Of a stretch of 64,000 bases of DNA, positions 1 through 7,733 are shown in pieces. How positions within the stretch are numbered: position 1 is the stretch's first letter; every line of letters starts with the position of its first letter. The notes beneath the pieces are model-generated. The model did not search any database and was not told the DNA's origin. It saw only the letters and a list, made by a program, of their open reading frames with translations. A program made the position numbers and the translations under genes. Origin of the DNA: JAUIET01 sp039111475 (GTDB taxonomy: Bacteria > Pseudomonadota > Gammaproteobacteria > Pseudomonadales > JAUIET01); NCBI GenBank assembly GCA_039111475.1, contig JBCCIP010000030.1, forward strand, positions 1-64,000. The letters are read 5' to 3'.

Positions 1-79
1 GTGAATCCCCTTCCCGCCAGCGATCCCACATCAATGCTTTATCTGATTCTGTGTAGTAAATTCTCTTTTTGTACTTCAT
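1..79 (-). CDS. IS30-type transposase, N-terminus only (cut by window edge)
   Basis: Reading leftward from ATG at 79, the frame is open to the window edge for 26 codons. It begins MKYKKRIYYTESDKALMWD and continues with basic and tryptophan-rich residues (WDRWREG). I recognise this as the start of IS30-family transposases, where a DNA-binding helix-turn-helix follows directly. A strong AGGAGG ribosome site lies 8-13 bases upstream of the ATG. The rest of the gene, including the DDE catalytic domain, is outside the window, so I cannot say whether the element is intact. Confidence 0.6.
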   Translation of the reverse strand, partial: MKYKKRIYYTESDKALMWDRWREGDS

Positions 80-138
80 GTTCAACATCCTCCTCTAGCT
101 GACTAGAGATTAGATGTTGCATTGACCGGTTGAATCCG
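1..138 (-). mobile_element. End of an IS30-like insertion sequence
   Basis: The transposase start at 79 implies that an element end lies a few tens of bases to its right. The stretch 116-138 (starting TGTTGCATTGACC) is the best candidate for the terminal inverted repeat, because a dispersed chromosomal repeat begins directly after it at about 139. The exact boundary is inferred; the other end and the target duplication are outside the window. Confidence 0.4.
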
Positions 139-200
139 CAGGCAACTGCGTTGGTTCGTCAGACATAGTTGAATCACTCAGGTGTTCCAAAAGCTACCAT
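139..200 (+). repeat. Dispersed intergenic repeat, family 1, copy A
   Basis: This stretch matches the other family 1 copies through GGTTCGTCAGA, a GTTGAATCACTCAG block (GCTCAG in the others) and TGTTCCAAAAGC. It sits directly beside the insertion-sequence end and is the most diverged of the six copies. Confidence 0.5.
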
Positions 201-227
201 TGACATTAACTGACAAGAAGTTGGTTG

Positions 228-698
228 CTACTTCCCTAGAACGTATTCATGGGAACGATGGACTATAGTCTTGATGGTTTCGAGCTCAGCTTCGTCGCGC
301 GGCGAAAAGGTCATTACAAGACCCTTAGGAAAGTGCCCAGCGGTCACCAGATAGTGATCCTCGCCCCATCCTTTATCACTCACTTCGACTGCATCTTCTG
401 GCGCTAACATTAAATGCATGCTGCCACTATCCGGATGCGGATGTATGTGTGCGAATTCTCGCCCGACCATAAAGGCCTCGTGATTGCATTCAACACTTTC
501 ATGCATGACTAAGGCTCGTGCTCCAGGAACAGAAATTTGGCTACTTTGGTTCTCGACGCCAGAGAGTGTAAAAGCCCATGCGTGAAGCGCATCCACGATT
601 TTCTCCGGTCCATGCTGAGTTAATTGTGAGTGCGGTAGCTGATGCGTGGTATCTGGTTTCGGGCCTTGTCGTGGTTTCAGGTTTAAGTTGCTTGGCAT
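228..698 (-). CDS. DUF5519 (luciferase-domain) family protein
   Basis: The 156-residue product has the layout of the DUF5519 family: an N-terminal stretch rich in prolines and glutamines (RQGPKPDTTHQLPHSQL), the conserved ISVPGARAL block, then GREFAHIHPHPDSGSMHL with several histidines, and an FSPRDEAELE C-terminal block. The biochemical role of the family is not known; histidines in the HIHPHPD segment could bind a metal (inference). I start it at ATG 698 because GAGGAA lies 6 bases upstream; an upstream alternative at 773 would overlap the preceding gene. It is the last gene of a leftward operon with a glutathione transferase and a binding protein, 28 bases after the transferase stop. Confidence 0.75.
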   Translation of the reverse strand: MPSNLNLKPRQGPKPDTTHQLPHSQLTQHGPEKIVDALHAWAFTLSGVENQSSQISVPGARALVMHESVECNHEAFMVGREFAHIHPHPDSGSMHLMLAPEDAVEVSDKGWGEDHYLVTAGHFPKGLVMTFSPRDEAELETIKTIVHRSHEYVLGK

Positions 699-726
699 AT
701 TTGTTTCCTCATCTTTGTCAGTGCAC

Positions 727-1383
727 CTATTCGCTTGCATCTTGGGTGGCTCTCTCCAATCGAGCCATTGCACGTTGTACCGCGGGCCGCCCTTCTATGT
801 CTGCAACCCAGCGTTCAACGCGCGCAAACTCAGGTAACTCTTGCCCCACGGCGACTTTAAGTCGCACAAGACCGCCTATAACCCAGGGGTAGGACATCAT
901 GTCTGCGATGGAGTAGTGTTCCCCGGCAAGATAGGGCGTGCCCGCCAAGCAGTTTTCTAGCACCTGCAAAAGCCTAATTGACTCGTTGAGATAACGATTG
1001 ACCGCATAGCCTGAGGTATTCTCTGCCTCTCCCAAATTTGCTGTGCCGGAGAAGTGCGCCCATTGGCCTATCATCGGGCCTAGGCCGCCAGCCTGCCAAT
1101 AGCACCAGGAAAGTGCGCTTGCTCGATCCTGGCCGGTCCGTGCAAAAAACGCGTTGTGCTTGTCAGCCAAGTACTGAAGAATGGCACCAGATTCGAACAA
1201 CACCAACTCGTCTTCAACATAAGCGGGGATTTTGCTATTAGGATTAATACTCGTGAATTCGGGTTCGAACTGCTTACCACTCATAATATTGATCGGCATC
1301 AGTTCGTAACAGACCTGCAACTCTTCTAGGAGAATAACGGGCTTTTGGCCATTTGGCGTATTCCACGTATAGAGCAAATTCAT
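727..1383 (-). CDS. Glutathione S-transferase, nu-class (YfcG-like)
   Basis: The 218-residue protein opens with LLYTWNTPNGQKPVILLEEL, the thioredoxin-fold start typical of nu-class transferases such as E. coli YfcG, where Thr/Asn rather than Tyr contacts glutathione. NPNSKIPAYVED with the cis-proline and ESGAILQYLA with the glutathione gamma-glutamyl contacts follow. The C-terminal all-helical domain contains the usual SIADMMSYPWV motif. These enzymes are cytosolic and often reduce disulfides or peroxides using two glutathiones. It lies between a solute-binding protein gene and a DUF5519 gene on the same strand, with short gaps, so co-transcription is likely. Substrate unknown. Confidence 0.9.
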   Translation of the reverse strand: MNLLYTWNTPNGQKPVILLEELQVCYELMPINIMSGKQFEPEFTSINPNSKIPAYVEDELVLFESGAILQYLADKHNAFFARTGQDRASALSWCYWQAGGLGPMIGQWAHFSGTANLGEAENTSGYAVNRYLNESIRLLQVLENCLAGTPYLAGEHYSIADMMSYPWVIGGLVRLKVAVGQELPEFARVERWVADIEGRPAVQRAMARLERATQDASE

Positions 1384-1404
1384 TGTCTGGTTTCTCGGCG
1401 CGAG

Positions 1405-2487
1405 TTACGGCTTGATGCTGTAGTCAATGTCTACGGGGCCCGGACCTTGGGCTTCGCCGATTAGCTGACGCATCTGTAAACGAAAGCGTTCGAGCATATC
1501 CCGCTTCATCATGAACCGACGGAAATCTCCAGGAGAGGTATTGTGATGCAGTACAGACTTATAGCCAGCTGGCGCCTCAACATCGAACCGAACTGGAAAC
1601 TGTAACCATGTACCCTGCATTTCTTTAGAAAGCATCCAATTCAGGTACAGCTTCGCAGCCGCTTTGTTCTTGGCTTGTGTAGGGATTGCCGCTGTTTGAA
1701 ACCATGTCAGAAAGTAGTCTTCTTCGGGCAAAAGGAATTGCGTTTTACTTCCGGGAATCGATTCAAACCCCCAAAATGTCGTGAAGCTGGCAGCATACCA
1801 ACCATTATTGATTGCAACGTACGGCATGGCCGTTCCTCGCACCCAGGTAGGTTCGTTAGCAACCAATTTCTCCAAGTATTCCCAGCCATATTTCTCCTTG
1901 AGGTTCCAGAACTGATACAACACCGCGTCATCATCATGCGGGTAAGTCAGGATAATCTTTCCTTTTAGAGCGGGGTCGAGGTAGTCCATAGCGTCACGCG
2001 GCGCCTGTTCAACCATGCTGGTGTTGACGAAGTTGCTAAACGTTACACCATACACACTGGTCCATCGACCGTGTGGGTCTTTGTGATCAGGGAATACTTT
2101 GTCCCAGTTTTTTGGTCGGTAAACGTCGAGTAAGCCACGTTCGGCGTAATACTCGAAATCATGTAGCGTCTGAAATTGAATAACGTCGGGCACATTGATT
2201 TCTCCGCCCGCCGCCCGAGCATTGTCGTAACGAGGCGCATGATTGAGGCTCACATCAACAGTGTGCTCCACAGTTAGCTTTGGAAATCGAGCCTTAAACT
2301 TATCGAAGTAATAATCGATCTGATCGGCCTTGTCGCCGCCTGCTCTAAGGACGAATTTGCCGCCTTCGGCCAGCGCTTCAGCATATAACTCATCTAACGA
2401 CTTTGTTTCTATGTCGTCAGCGAAGCTTTTATTGGCGCCGAAGCAAAAGAACGCAGCTGACAAAAGGAACAATAGGATGTTTTTCAT
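1405..2487 (-). CDS. Periplasmic solute-binding protein (ABC type), orphan
   Basis: About 360 residues with a clear signal peptide (MKNILLFLLSAAFFCFGANKSFA). The mature part has the type II binding-protein layout of the iron/polyamine group: an N-terminal lobe with LRAGGDKADQIDYYFDKF, a hinge region near VPDVIQFQTLHDFEYYAERG, and a C-terminal lobe with the NKAAAKLYLNWMLSKE helix common in this group. No permease or ATPase gene is nearby, so it either borrows a transporter or has another role. The start at 2487 has AGAGG 8 bases upstream and removes 14 non-signal residues of a longer frame. It heads a leftward operon and faces a LysR gene. Confidence 0.8.
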   Translation of the reverse strand: MKNILLFLLSAAFFCFGANKSFADDIETKSLDELYAEALAEGGKFVLRAGGDKADQIDYYFDKFKARFPKLTVEHTVDVSLNHAPRYDNARAAGGEINVPDVIQFQTLHDFEYYAERGLLDVYRPKNWDKVFPDHKDPHGRWTSVYGVTFSNFVNTSMVEQAPRDAMDYLDPALKGKIILTYPHDDDAVLYQFWNLKEKYGWEYLEKLVANEPTWVRGTAMPYVAINNGWYAASFTTFWGFESIPGSKTQFLLPEEDYFLTWFQTAAIPTQAKNKAAAKLYLNWMLSKEMQGTWLQFPVRFDVEAPAGYKSVLHHNTSPGDFRRFMMKRDMLERFRLQMRQLIGEAQGPGPVDIDYSIKP

Positions 2488-2651
2488 GGCTGATACCTCT
2501 TTGGTTTGAAAAGCCAGCGGAGCGGCCAATTGACAGGTTCCGCCGCTATCTCTCGTCTGTGTCGACTAGGAATCCAGCTTAGATTAAACCTTATTTAGTG
2601 ATAATATGGTTTTTCCGAAAAACAATATCCCGTTTAAAGGGACAATATATC

Positions 2652-3551
2652 GTGAATGTTTTGAGATCAATGAGCGTGTTTGTTGAGGTTACCAAGCAGG
2701 GCAGCTTCGCAGCTGCAGCGCGATCGCTGGGGATATCAACCACATCGGTTAGTCGGCAGGTAATCGAACTGGAAGCCTGGCTGGGTGTGCCCTTGCTTCG
2801 GCGCACTACACGAAAATTGTCACTTACTGAAGAAGGGGCTCATCACCTCAATGAATGCCAAGCCGTCATTGAGGATGTTGAGCGCATCCACAACCATGCG
2901 AATGATTCACTGATGCAGCCAACGGGTACGCTCAAAGTAACCGCACCGGTCTTTCTCGCAAAAGAGTGTATTAGGCAGTTACTTCCAGGTTTCCTTATTG
3001 CGCACCCAGAAGTGACCGTTGAGTTAAGTGCTGTAGATCGTATGGTCGACTTGGTGGACGAAGGTTTTGATGTAGCAATTCGTATTGGCGACCTGCCGGA
3101 TTCATCTTTAGTTGCCAGAGGGCTGGGATATGCACCATTAGTAGTGATTGGCAGCCCGCACTACCTCGCAACCAATGGAACCCCCAAAACACCAACGGAA
3201 TTAGGGAAATACAACTGCATTGTTGATACGGTGGCAAGCTTCAACAATCGCTGGCCAATGAAACAACACGGTAAGCGTCGAAGCGTAGCCGTATCGGGAA
3301 ACGTCACCGTGAATAACGGAGAAATCGCGAGGGATTTAGCCAGACAAGGCGTAGGTCTTGCACTATTGCCACGATTCTTCGTGATTGACCAGCTCGAGAA
3401 TGGGGAGTTAACAGAGGTTTTGAAAGGTAAGGTGGACAGCAAAATAGGTGTCTACATCGTGTACCCAAATAACAGGCACCTATCTCCTAAAGTACGTGCG
3501 TTTATCGATTTTGTGGTTGAGTACTTCGACCATCTAAAGCTCAAGCTTTAG
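2652..3551 (+). CDS. LysR-family transcriptional regulator
   Basis: About 299 residues. The N-terminal winged helix is clear (VFVEVTKQGSFAAAARSLG, then SVSRQVIELEAWLGVPLLRRTTRKLSLTEEG), followed by an effector domain with the YATNGTPKTPTEL-like SPHYLA block and QGVGLALLP near the C-terminus. It belongs to the CrgA/YafC-like subgroup. I favour the GTG at 2652 as start, with AAAGGGAC about 10 bases upstream; ATG at 2670 or 2598 are alternatives. It is divergent from the binding-protein/GST/DUF5519 operon and probably controls it, as is usual for this family. Confidence 0.9.
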   Translation: MNVLRSMSVFVEVTKQGSFAAAARSLGISTTSVSRQVIELEAWLGVPLLRRTTRKLSLTEEGAHHLNECQAVIEDVERIHNHANDSLMQPTGTLKVTAPVFLAKECIRQLLPGFLIAHPEVTVELSAVDRMVDLVDEGFDVAIRIGDLPDSSLVARGLGYAPLVVIGSPHYLATNGTPKTPTELGKYNCIVDTVASFNNRWPMKQHGKRRSVAVSGNVTVNNGEIARDLARQGVGLALLPRFFVIDQLENGELTEVLKGKVDSKIGVYIVYPNNRHLSPKVRAFIDFVVEYFDHLKLKL

Positions 3552-3691
3552 TACTGACAAAGCGGCCGGCTCCAAACGACGAGCACCTTATGGATCGAAC
3601 GTCAGACGGCAAGCATCGGCCATTCATAGCAATATCAAATCTAAGCTGCCTGACAACAGGTAGGCGTTCGATGAGTTAACTGCTTTGGCTA

Positions 3692-3713
3692 AGTACCGGA
3701 AGCAGCCATTCAA
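3692..3713 (+). repeat. Short intergenic repeat, family 2
   Basis: The core AGTACCGGAAGCAGCCATTCAA matches similar cores near 7264, 12476, 15865, 20683 and 26931 (shared form: CGGTACCAGAAGCGG followed by CATTCAA). It lies in the 250-base gap between convergent genes, which otherwise shows nothing recognisable. Confidence 0.45.
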
Positions 3714-3802
3714 CAGCATGTACGCCAACGAGTGTTATCGATCCTTTGCCTGCGGTCATTCATACATCGTCTTGGAAGCTACAACGTTCCCTTATGGTTT
3801 CT

Positions 3803-4318
3803 TCACTCAACCACAGGAAAAGTACTAGACTCCGCTTGCTTTTTGAGGCCTTCGTTCATGGCTTCAAACGATGGACGGAAATTCTCGGGATCTATTGCCC
3901 AAAGCAACACGCCCTCAAAGTCTTCCCTGTGGTGTAAGCGGGTATGACCGTGTGCAATGCGCTCGAGTTCAAACTGGTGGCATCCATCAAAGAGTCCCGT
4001 AATCAAGATTCGTCCTAGCCAGGTTAAGCGTCGTTGAGGTACGACCTCAACGATCGTCGGTCTAAAGCTCTGCGGCTTGAAGTCGATCGGTTCCATATAT
4101 ACTTCTAGCTGTTCACCAACGCTGAGGCTGCCCAGTATTTTCCGTATAAAGGGGTTCCAGTCGGCGTATCCCTCGAAACGGGTCAGCACTGTCCAGACGG
4201 TTTCGGGACTGGCACTGATATCGATCTGCGTCACCAGCTCTCGCTTCGGCCGCCGACAGTAGAGCAGAGCAACTGCAGCTATAGCTAGAGTACCAAGCAA
4301 GATTAGAATCATAGTCAT
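3803..4318 (-). CDS. SRPBCC (START-like) domain protein with membrane anchor
   Basis: About 171 residues. A hydrophobic N-terminal segment (MILILLGTLAIAAVALLY) is followed by basic residues and then a SRPBCC fold: TQIDISASPETVWTVLTRFEGYADWNPFI, a GEQLEVYMEP strand, and a final FRPSFEAMNEGLKKQAE helix. Such domains bind hydrophobic ligands in a cavity; the ligand is unknown. Three ATG codons stand in a row at 4324, 4321 and 4318; the AAGGAG site nearly touches the first, so the third (4318, 7-base spacing) is the best placed. A decayed copy of the same gene lies directly upstream. Confidence 0.75.
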   Translation of the reverse strand: MTMILILLGTLAIAAVALLYCRRPKRELVTQIDISASPETVWTVLTRFEGYADWNPFIRKILGSLSVGEQLEVYMEPIDFKPQSFRPTIVEVVPQRRLTWLGRILITGLFDGCHQFELERIAHGHTRLHHREDFEGVLLWAIDPENFRPSFEAMNEGLKKQAESSTFPVVE

Positions 4319-4337
4319 CATCATTCTCCTTGAGGTG

Positions 4338-4537
4338 CTAGCGGCCTTCCTCTAGGAGGCCGCTGACCTCCTTCAAAAACGGGTTCCATTGCGGATGACA
4401 CTCAAAATCCGTCAGCGTTGACCAAACCACGTCGCGCGGCGCGTTAATGGTCTCCTGGGTTTGGATTGTGTTGCACAGCCAGTAGCTAGGAAGGACGCAG
4501 TAAGGGCAGTCACGGCCTAGGGGATATGAAGTTTCAT
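4338..4537 (-). pseudogene. Decayed lipoprotein-SRPBCC gene, tandem relative of the next gene
   Basis: An ATG at 4537 with GGAG 8 bases upstream reads MKLHIP and then meets a TAG. In the same frame beyond it comes AVTALTASFLATGCATQS, a lipoprotein signal with a lipobox cysteine. A shift of frame then gives TINAPRDVVWSTLTDFEC and PQWNPFLKEVSGLLEEG, ending in TAG at 4338-4340. This second part aligns with ISASPETVWTVLTRFEGYADWNPFI of the intact gene at 3803-4318. One stop, one frame change and a truncation make simple sequencing error unlikely. It is best read as the wreck of an upstream paralogue whose end now supplies the leader of the intact gene. Confidence 0.6.
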
Positions 4538-4597
4538 CAGTAATCTCCGGTGGAATTACTGAATAATAAACGTAATATTCAATGAATTACAAAAATT

Positions 4598-4653
4598 ATA
4601 TTCACTAATAATAGGGAATGGGCTAATTTGATAGGAAAATCTATAGTGAATAT
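4598..4653. promoter_or_regulatory. Inverted repeat before a TetR gene (possible operator pair)
   Basis: ATATTCACTA at 4598-4607 is the exact inverse of TAGTGAATAT at 4644-4653, 36 bases apart. The region is AT-rich, and a TATAAT hexamer stands at 4668-4673, ahead of the TetR start at 4702. The repeat is plausible as paired binding sites for that regulator, between it and the SRPBCC genes. Confidence 0.4.
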
Positions 4654-4701
4654 GCGCGTTTTCTGCCTATAATTCATGAAACTTGAGAACAGTTATCACG
4701 A

Positions 4702-5313
4702 ATGAGACCAGCAAAACTTACAGATTCAGTTCAGAGAGGGCAGATTCTGGCGGCAGCAGAGGCAGAATTCGCGGCCCGTGGTTATCACAAGACCAGCATG
4801 GCGGCGATCGCCAAAGCGTGCGAGATCTCTCCCGCTCATCTGTACAACTTCTTTACCGGGAAAACCGAAATTGCGCTTGAACTGGCAACGCAAATCGGAG
4901 CGGCCGTAAGCGCGAGAGTTCGACGCAAAACCGCCAGGGTAGATGGGCCAGTTGAGGAGAAGATACGGGCGTTTCTGCTCTTTGACTTGCAAGAAACCTA
5001 TTCGGTCTTGGACAAGTCGCCCGGACTGATCGACTTCTTTGCCATCATCTTGGAAAAGCATCCGGAGATCGCCAACGCGTTTCTTGCGACAAATCGAGAT
5101 GCCCTGGTGGAAGTTCTGTATCAAGGTATCGCCGACGGGGTTCTGAAGCTCGCGGAACCTCAGTTTACGGCCGAGTGCATTCAAGCGGCGACCATCAAGT
5201 ACCGATATCCTCAATGGACTAGTGCGCTGACTCTGCGGGAGCTCGAGCTGGAGTTAACTGGGTTAGTTCATATTCTCCTCAGAGGCATCATGAATACTGG
5301 GGACTCACATTGA
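4702..5313 (+). CDS. TetR-family transcriptional regulator
   Basis: 203 residues. The N-terminal helix-turn-helix is typical: ILAAAEAEFAARGYHKTSMAAIAKACEISPAHLYNFFTGKTEIA. The C-terminal ligand domain (LEKHPEIANAFLATNRDALVEVLYQG) places it near the AcrR-like group. It is divergent from the SRPBCC gene and its decayed copy, with an inverted repeat between them. Control of that pair is a reasonable inference. No strong ribosome site is visible; GAGAAC lies about 13 bases upstream. Confidence 0.9.
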   Translation: MRPAKLTDSVQRGQILAAAEAEFAARGYHKTSMAAIAKACEISPAHLYNFFTGKTEIALELATQIGAAVSARVRRKTARVDGPVEEKIRAFLLFDLQETYSVLDKSPGLIDFFAIILEKHPEIANAFLATNRDALVEVLYQGIADGVLKLAEPQFTAECIQAATIKYRYPQWTSALTLRELELELTGLVHILLRGIMNTGDSH

Positions 5314-5431
5314 ACAGAGACTACCCACAGCAGCAGTTCGCAACACATCCGCCTTTGGATAGAACCGCGGCTTCAATCCAAACAAGGAGACCCTCTTGCG
5401 TCTTACGCCTAGAGAATCTCCGTGTTATTAA

Positions 5432-5734
5432 CTAAGCTAAATCATCCTTGGCTTCGACTAAGAAGTGGAAGCTAGTAGACCCAGCGGTGCGCGCTTCAAG
5501 GTGAGGCACGTACTCAGGGTCTTGCATAAAGGCCAAGGCAGCTTCTTTCGAAGGCCATTCAATGATTATTCTAAGCGCCGAATCTTGAGGTTCACCTTCC
5601 ACTTGTTCGTGTGTAGCCGTCCGAGCGAGGTATTTACCGCCGTGCTTTGCAACAAGCTGGTTGGCTGGGCCGATATACGCGGGTATCCAGTCTTCGTTTG
5701 AGGGGGTGACAGCGAGAATTGAGTAGTAAGACAT
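5432..5734 (-). CDS. DUF1330 family protein
   Basis: 100 residues with the DUF1330 pattern: a first strand YYSILAVTPSNEDWIPAYIGPANQLVAKHGGKYLAR, then RIIIEWPSKEAALAFMQDPEYVPHLEAR. The family is a small dimeric alpha-beta barrel of ferredoxin-like fold, related in shape to the quinol monooxygenases; no reaction is established. AAGGAAA lies upstream of the ATG. It is the second gene of a leftward pair with an ABM-type monooxygenase (30-base gap), facing a LysR gene. Confidence 0.8.
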   Translation of the reverse strand: MSYYSILAVTPSNEDWIPAYIGPANQLVAKHGGKYLARTATHEQVEGEPQDSALRIIIEWPSKEAALAFMQDPEYVPHLEARTAGSTSFHFLVEAKDDLA

Positions 5735-5764
5735 TGTGTGTTTCCTTTCGGTTATAGATTGAGG

Positions 5765-6115
5765 TTATCGGGCAAATCCGCCGAACGGGATAAGAAGTTT
5801 CGGTGCAAGGGTTGCGTGACGTTCGGTCAGCTCTTCAGGAAGGTTGCCAAGATGCACCATTCGTGTAGCGGGCGCCGCTTCTATCCAGCGTTCTGCGAAG
5901 TTGTCCCAGTTGGTGATATGGATATGGGCCGATTGCACATCGGCGAATCGTTCATAGACCAGAACATCACCGTCGTCCGAAACGTAGTACTGATAGTTCA
6001 ACGTCCCGCCTTCTTTTTTCGTTTCAGCGACGATTTCGTCCACGATCGCTTTGAACTCTTCGCGCTTGCCCTGTTTGATTTTTGCTTCAACTATCCAGCC
6101 AATGTTCTCGAACAT
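5765..6115 (-). CDS. Antibiotic-biosynthesis-monooxygenase (ABM) family protein
   Basis: 116 residues. The ABM signature is visible: IGWIVEAKIKQGKREEFKAIVDEIVAETKKEGGTLNYQYY, then VLVYERFADVQSAHIHITNWDNFAERW. The family includes YgiN-like quinol monooxygenases and heme-degrading enzymes, acting as cofactor-free dimers in the cytosol. AAGGAAACCA precedes the ATG. It starts the two-gene unit with the DUF1330 gene and is divergent from the LysR gene at 6241. Together they may handle a quinone or another aromatic; the substrate cannot be read from sequence. Confidence 0.8.
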   Translation of the reverse strand: MFENIGWIVEAKIKQGKREEFKAIVDEIVAETKKEGGTLNYQYYVSDDGDVLVYERFADVQSAHIHITNWDNFAERWIEAAPATRMVHLGNLPEELTERHATLAPKLLIPFGGFAR

Positions 6116-6240
6116 ATTGGTTTCCTTGAGGGTTACTCATCGTTCAATATCGATGTCCAACACGGTATAGATTTGCGTTTAACTAATAAATGGTCTAATA
6201 AGGAGTTCAGTATTTCGAATTTCGATATAATTGGAGTCCT

Positions 6241-7149
6241 ATGGATACTAAGGGTTTACGGCTATTCGTGTTGGCTGCGGAAAAGAGCAATATCAGTGGT
6301 GCGGGCAAAGCGCTCGGCTTCGGACCAGCTGTGTCCAGTGCCAAGCTTGCGAAACTTGAGCGAGAACTAGATTCGGAGTTGTTGCATCGCTCAACTCGTA
6401 AGGTCTCGTTGTCCGTCGAAGGCGAGGAATTTCTTCCGTTCGCTCGAGAAATTATTGCTCAGGAAAATGCCGCTCTGGACGCACTGGGCCATAGGCAATC
6501 TGAACCCAAGGGTATGATTCGATTTGCATCATCGAGTACGTTTGCTCAGCTTCACGTAGTTCCGCTTCTCCCCAAGTTTATGGAAACCTTCCCGCTAATC
6601 GGGCTGGATTTGCGATTATCAGACTCGCAAGCCGATCTCATTGAGGGGAGTTTTGATCTCGCCTTGCGAAATCAGAATCTGGCTGACAGTACGCTCAAAG
6701 CGAGAAAGCTGGCCGATGACGAAAGAGTGCTGTGCGCTTCGCCCGAATATCTTGCGCGACAGGGAAAGCCTACGTCGATTGCAGACCTCAAGGCACACCA
6801 ACTGATCGGGTTTCAAGGGAGTGCGCCTCGGAAGCTGGTCTCGCCGGAAGGGGAAGTTCAATGGTTTGACCCCGGGAAATCGGAACGGGCGTTTATGGTT
6901 GACGATGGTCTCAGCCAAAAACTCGCGACTGTTGCCGGAGCTGGTTTGTCCGTAAACTCGCTCTGGAGCGTTCACGAAGAATTAAAGAGTGGCGCACTAA
7001 TACGTCTCTTCAATGAGTATCGAATAGACGATGACGTCGCTATTTGGCTGGTTTATCCGAGAACGAATGTGCTTTCAGCGAAAGTGAGAGCATTGATCGA
7101 CTTTTTGGTTACTGAGATCGGCGAACAGCCTGAATGGTCGTTGCCGTAG
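6241..7149 (+). CDS. LysR-family transcriptional regulator
   Basis: 302 residues. The DNA-binding region reads MDTKGLRLFVLAAEKSNISGAG and SSAKLAKLERELDSELLHRSTRKVSLSVEG. The effector domain contains RFASSSTFAQLHVVPLLPKF and a final VYPRTNVLSAKVRALIDFL, close to the CrgA-like subgroup also seen at 2652. GGAGTCCT is placed right before the ATG. It is divergent from the ABM/DUF1330 pair, which it probably regulates. Confidence 0.92.
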   Translation: MDTKGLRLFVLAAEKSNISGAGKALGFGPAVSSAKLAKLERELDSELLHRSTRKVSLSVEGEEFLPFAREIIAQENAALDALGHRQSEPKGMIRFASSSTFAQLHVVPLLPKFMETFPLIGLDLRLSDSQADLIEGSFDLALRNQNLADSTLKARKLADDERVLCASPEYLARQGKPTSIADLKAHQLIGFQGSAPRKLVSPEGEVQWFDPGKSERAFMVDDGLSQKLATVAGAGLSVNSLWSVHEELKSGALIRLFNEYRIDDDVAIWLVYPRTNVLSAKVRALIDFLVTEIGEQPEWSLP

Positions 7150-7263
7150 TTTCTGCAACCGCAATCGCTCGCTATATCTAAGCGTCCTTAGTTGGCTGAG
7201 TACAGTCTTTAATGCTTGGAAACCTAAAAGGCGGCTTTTAAGCAAACTCGACATCTCGGTTCA

Positions 7264-7326
7264 GTACCAGAGCGGACATTCAGCACCTGGTGCACCCAAA
7301 GGCTACTATCGACCCAAAGCGGGCGT
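7264..7326 (+). repeat. Short intergenic repeat, family 2 (two adjacent cores)
   Basis: GTACCAGAGCGGACATTCAG at 7264-7283 is followed by CTATCGACCCAAAGCGGGCG near 7303, two AGCGG-NNATT-type cores in a row. The gap between the convergent genes holds nothing else I can name. Confidence 0.4.
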
Positions 7327-7733
7327 TAGCTGCCTGGTCGTGCAGTTCGACCGCCCATATCCGGCAACAAGAACTGACCCCTTGCTGTTGCAGAAGTTAA
7401 ACGTTCTTTCGAGTACCAGCCATCCAGTAAGCTTCTATCTAACAAGTGCGGATTGTTCGCAAGAAAAGAATCGACGTCAGTGTGATCTGAGTTAGCCTTT
7501 CGTTCAGCAACAAGGCTCATAAATGCGAATGTGATTGTCGTATTGTACTTCTCCGGGGCCCCTGCGCTTTGCGCCATCGCCTGAATGGTGTTTGCGTATC
7601 TACTGCAAGCCTCAACAAAGTCGTAGCTATTGAGCATCTCAAATGCGACCCGCACATGTTCTTCGTGGTGAAAGTCAGGCGTGGAAATTTTTAAAGCTTC
7701 AAACTGTTGAAGTAACGATTGGCACTCGCTCAT
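7326..7733 (-). CDS. Conserved protein of unknown function, partner of an RHH-like gene
   Basis: 135 residues, mostly helical. The recognisable block is DFHHEEHVRVAFEMLNSYDFVEACSRYANTI, with a histidine cluster, then KYNTTITFAFMSLVAERKA and HLLDRSLLDGWYSKERL. I have the impression of a widespread proteobacterial family without assigned function, but cannot name it. Its ATG overlaps the stop of the upstream gene (ATGA), so the two are translationally coupled. Confidence 0.65.
   Translation of the reverse strand: MSECQSLLQQFEALKISTPDFHHEEHVRVAFEMLNSYDFVEACSRYANTIQAMAQSAGAPEKYNTTITFAFMSLVAERKANSDHTDVDSFLANNPHLLDRSLLDGWYSKERLTSATARGQFLLPDMGGRTARPGS

Noticed and set aside
6226..6231. TATAAT as the promoter of the LysR gene at 6241
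   Set aside because: It is only 10 bases from the ATG and overlaps the ribosome site region; transcription from it would remove the leader.
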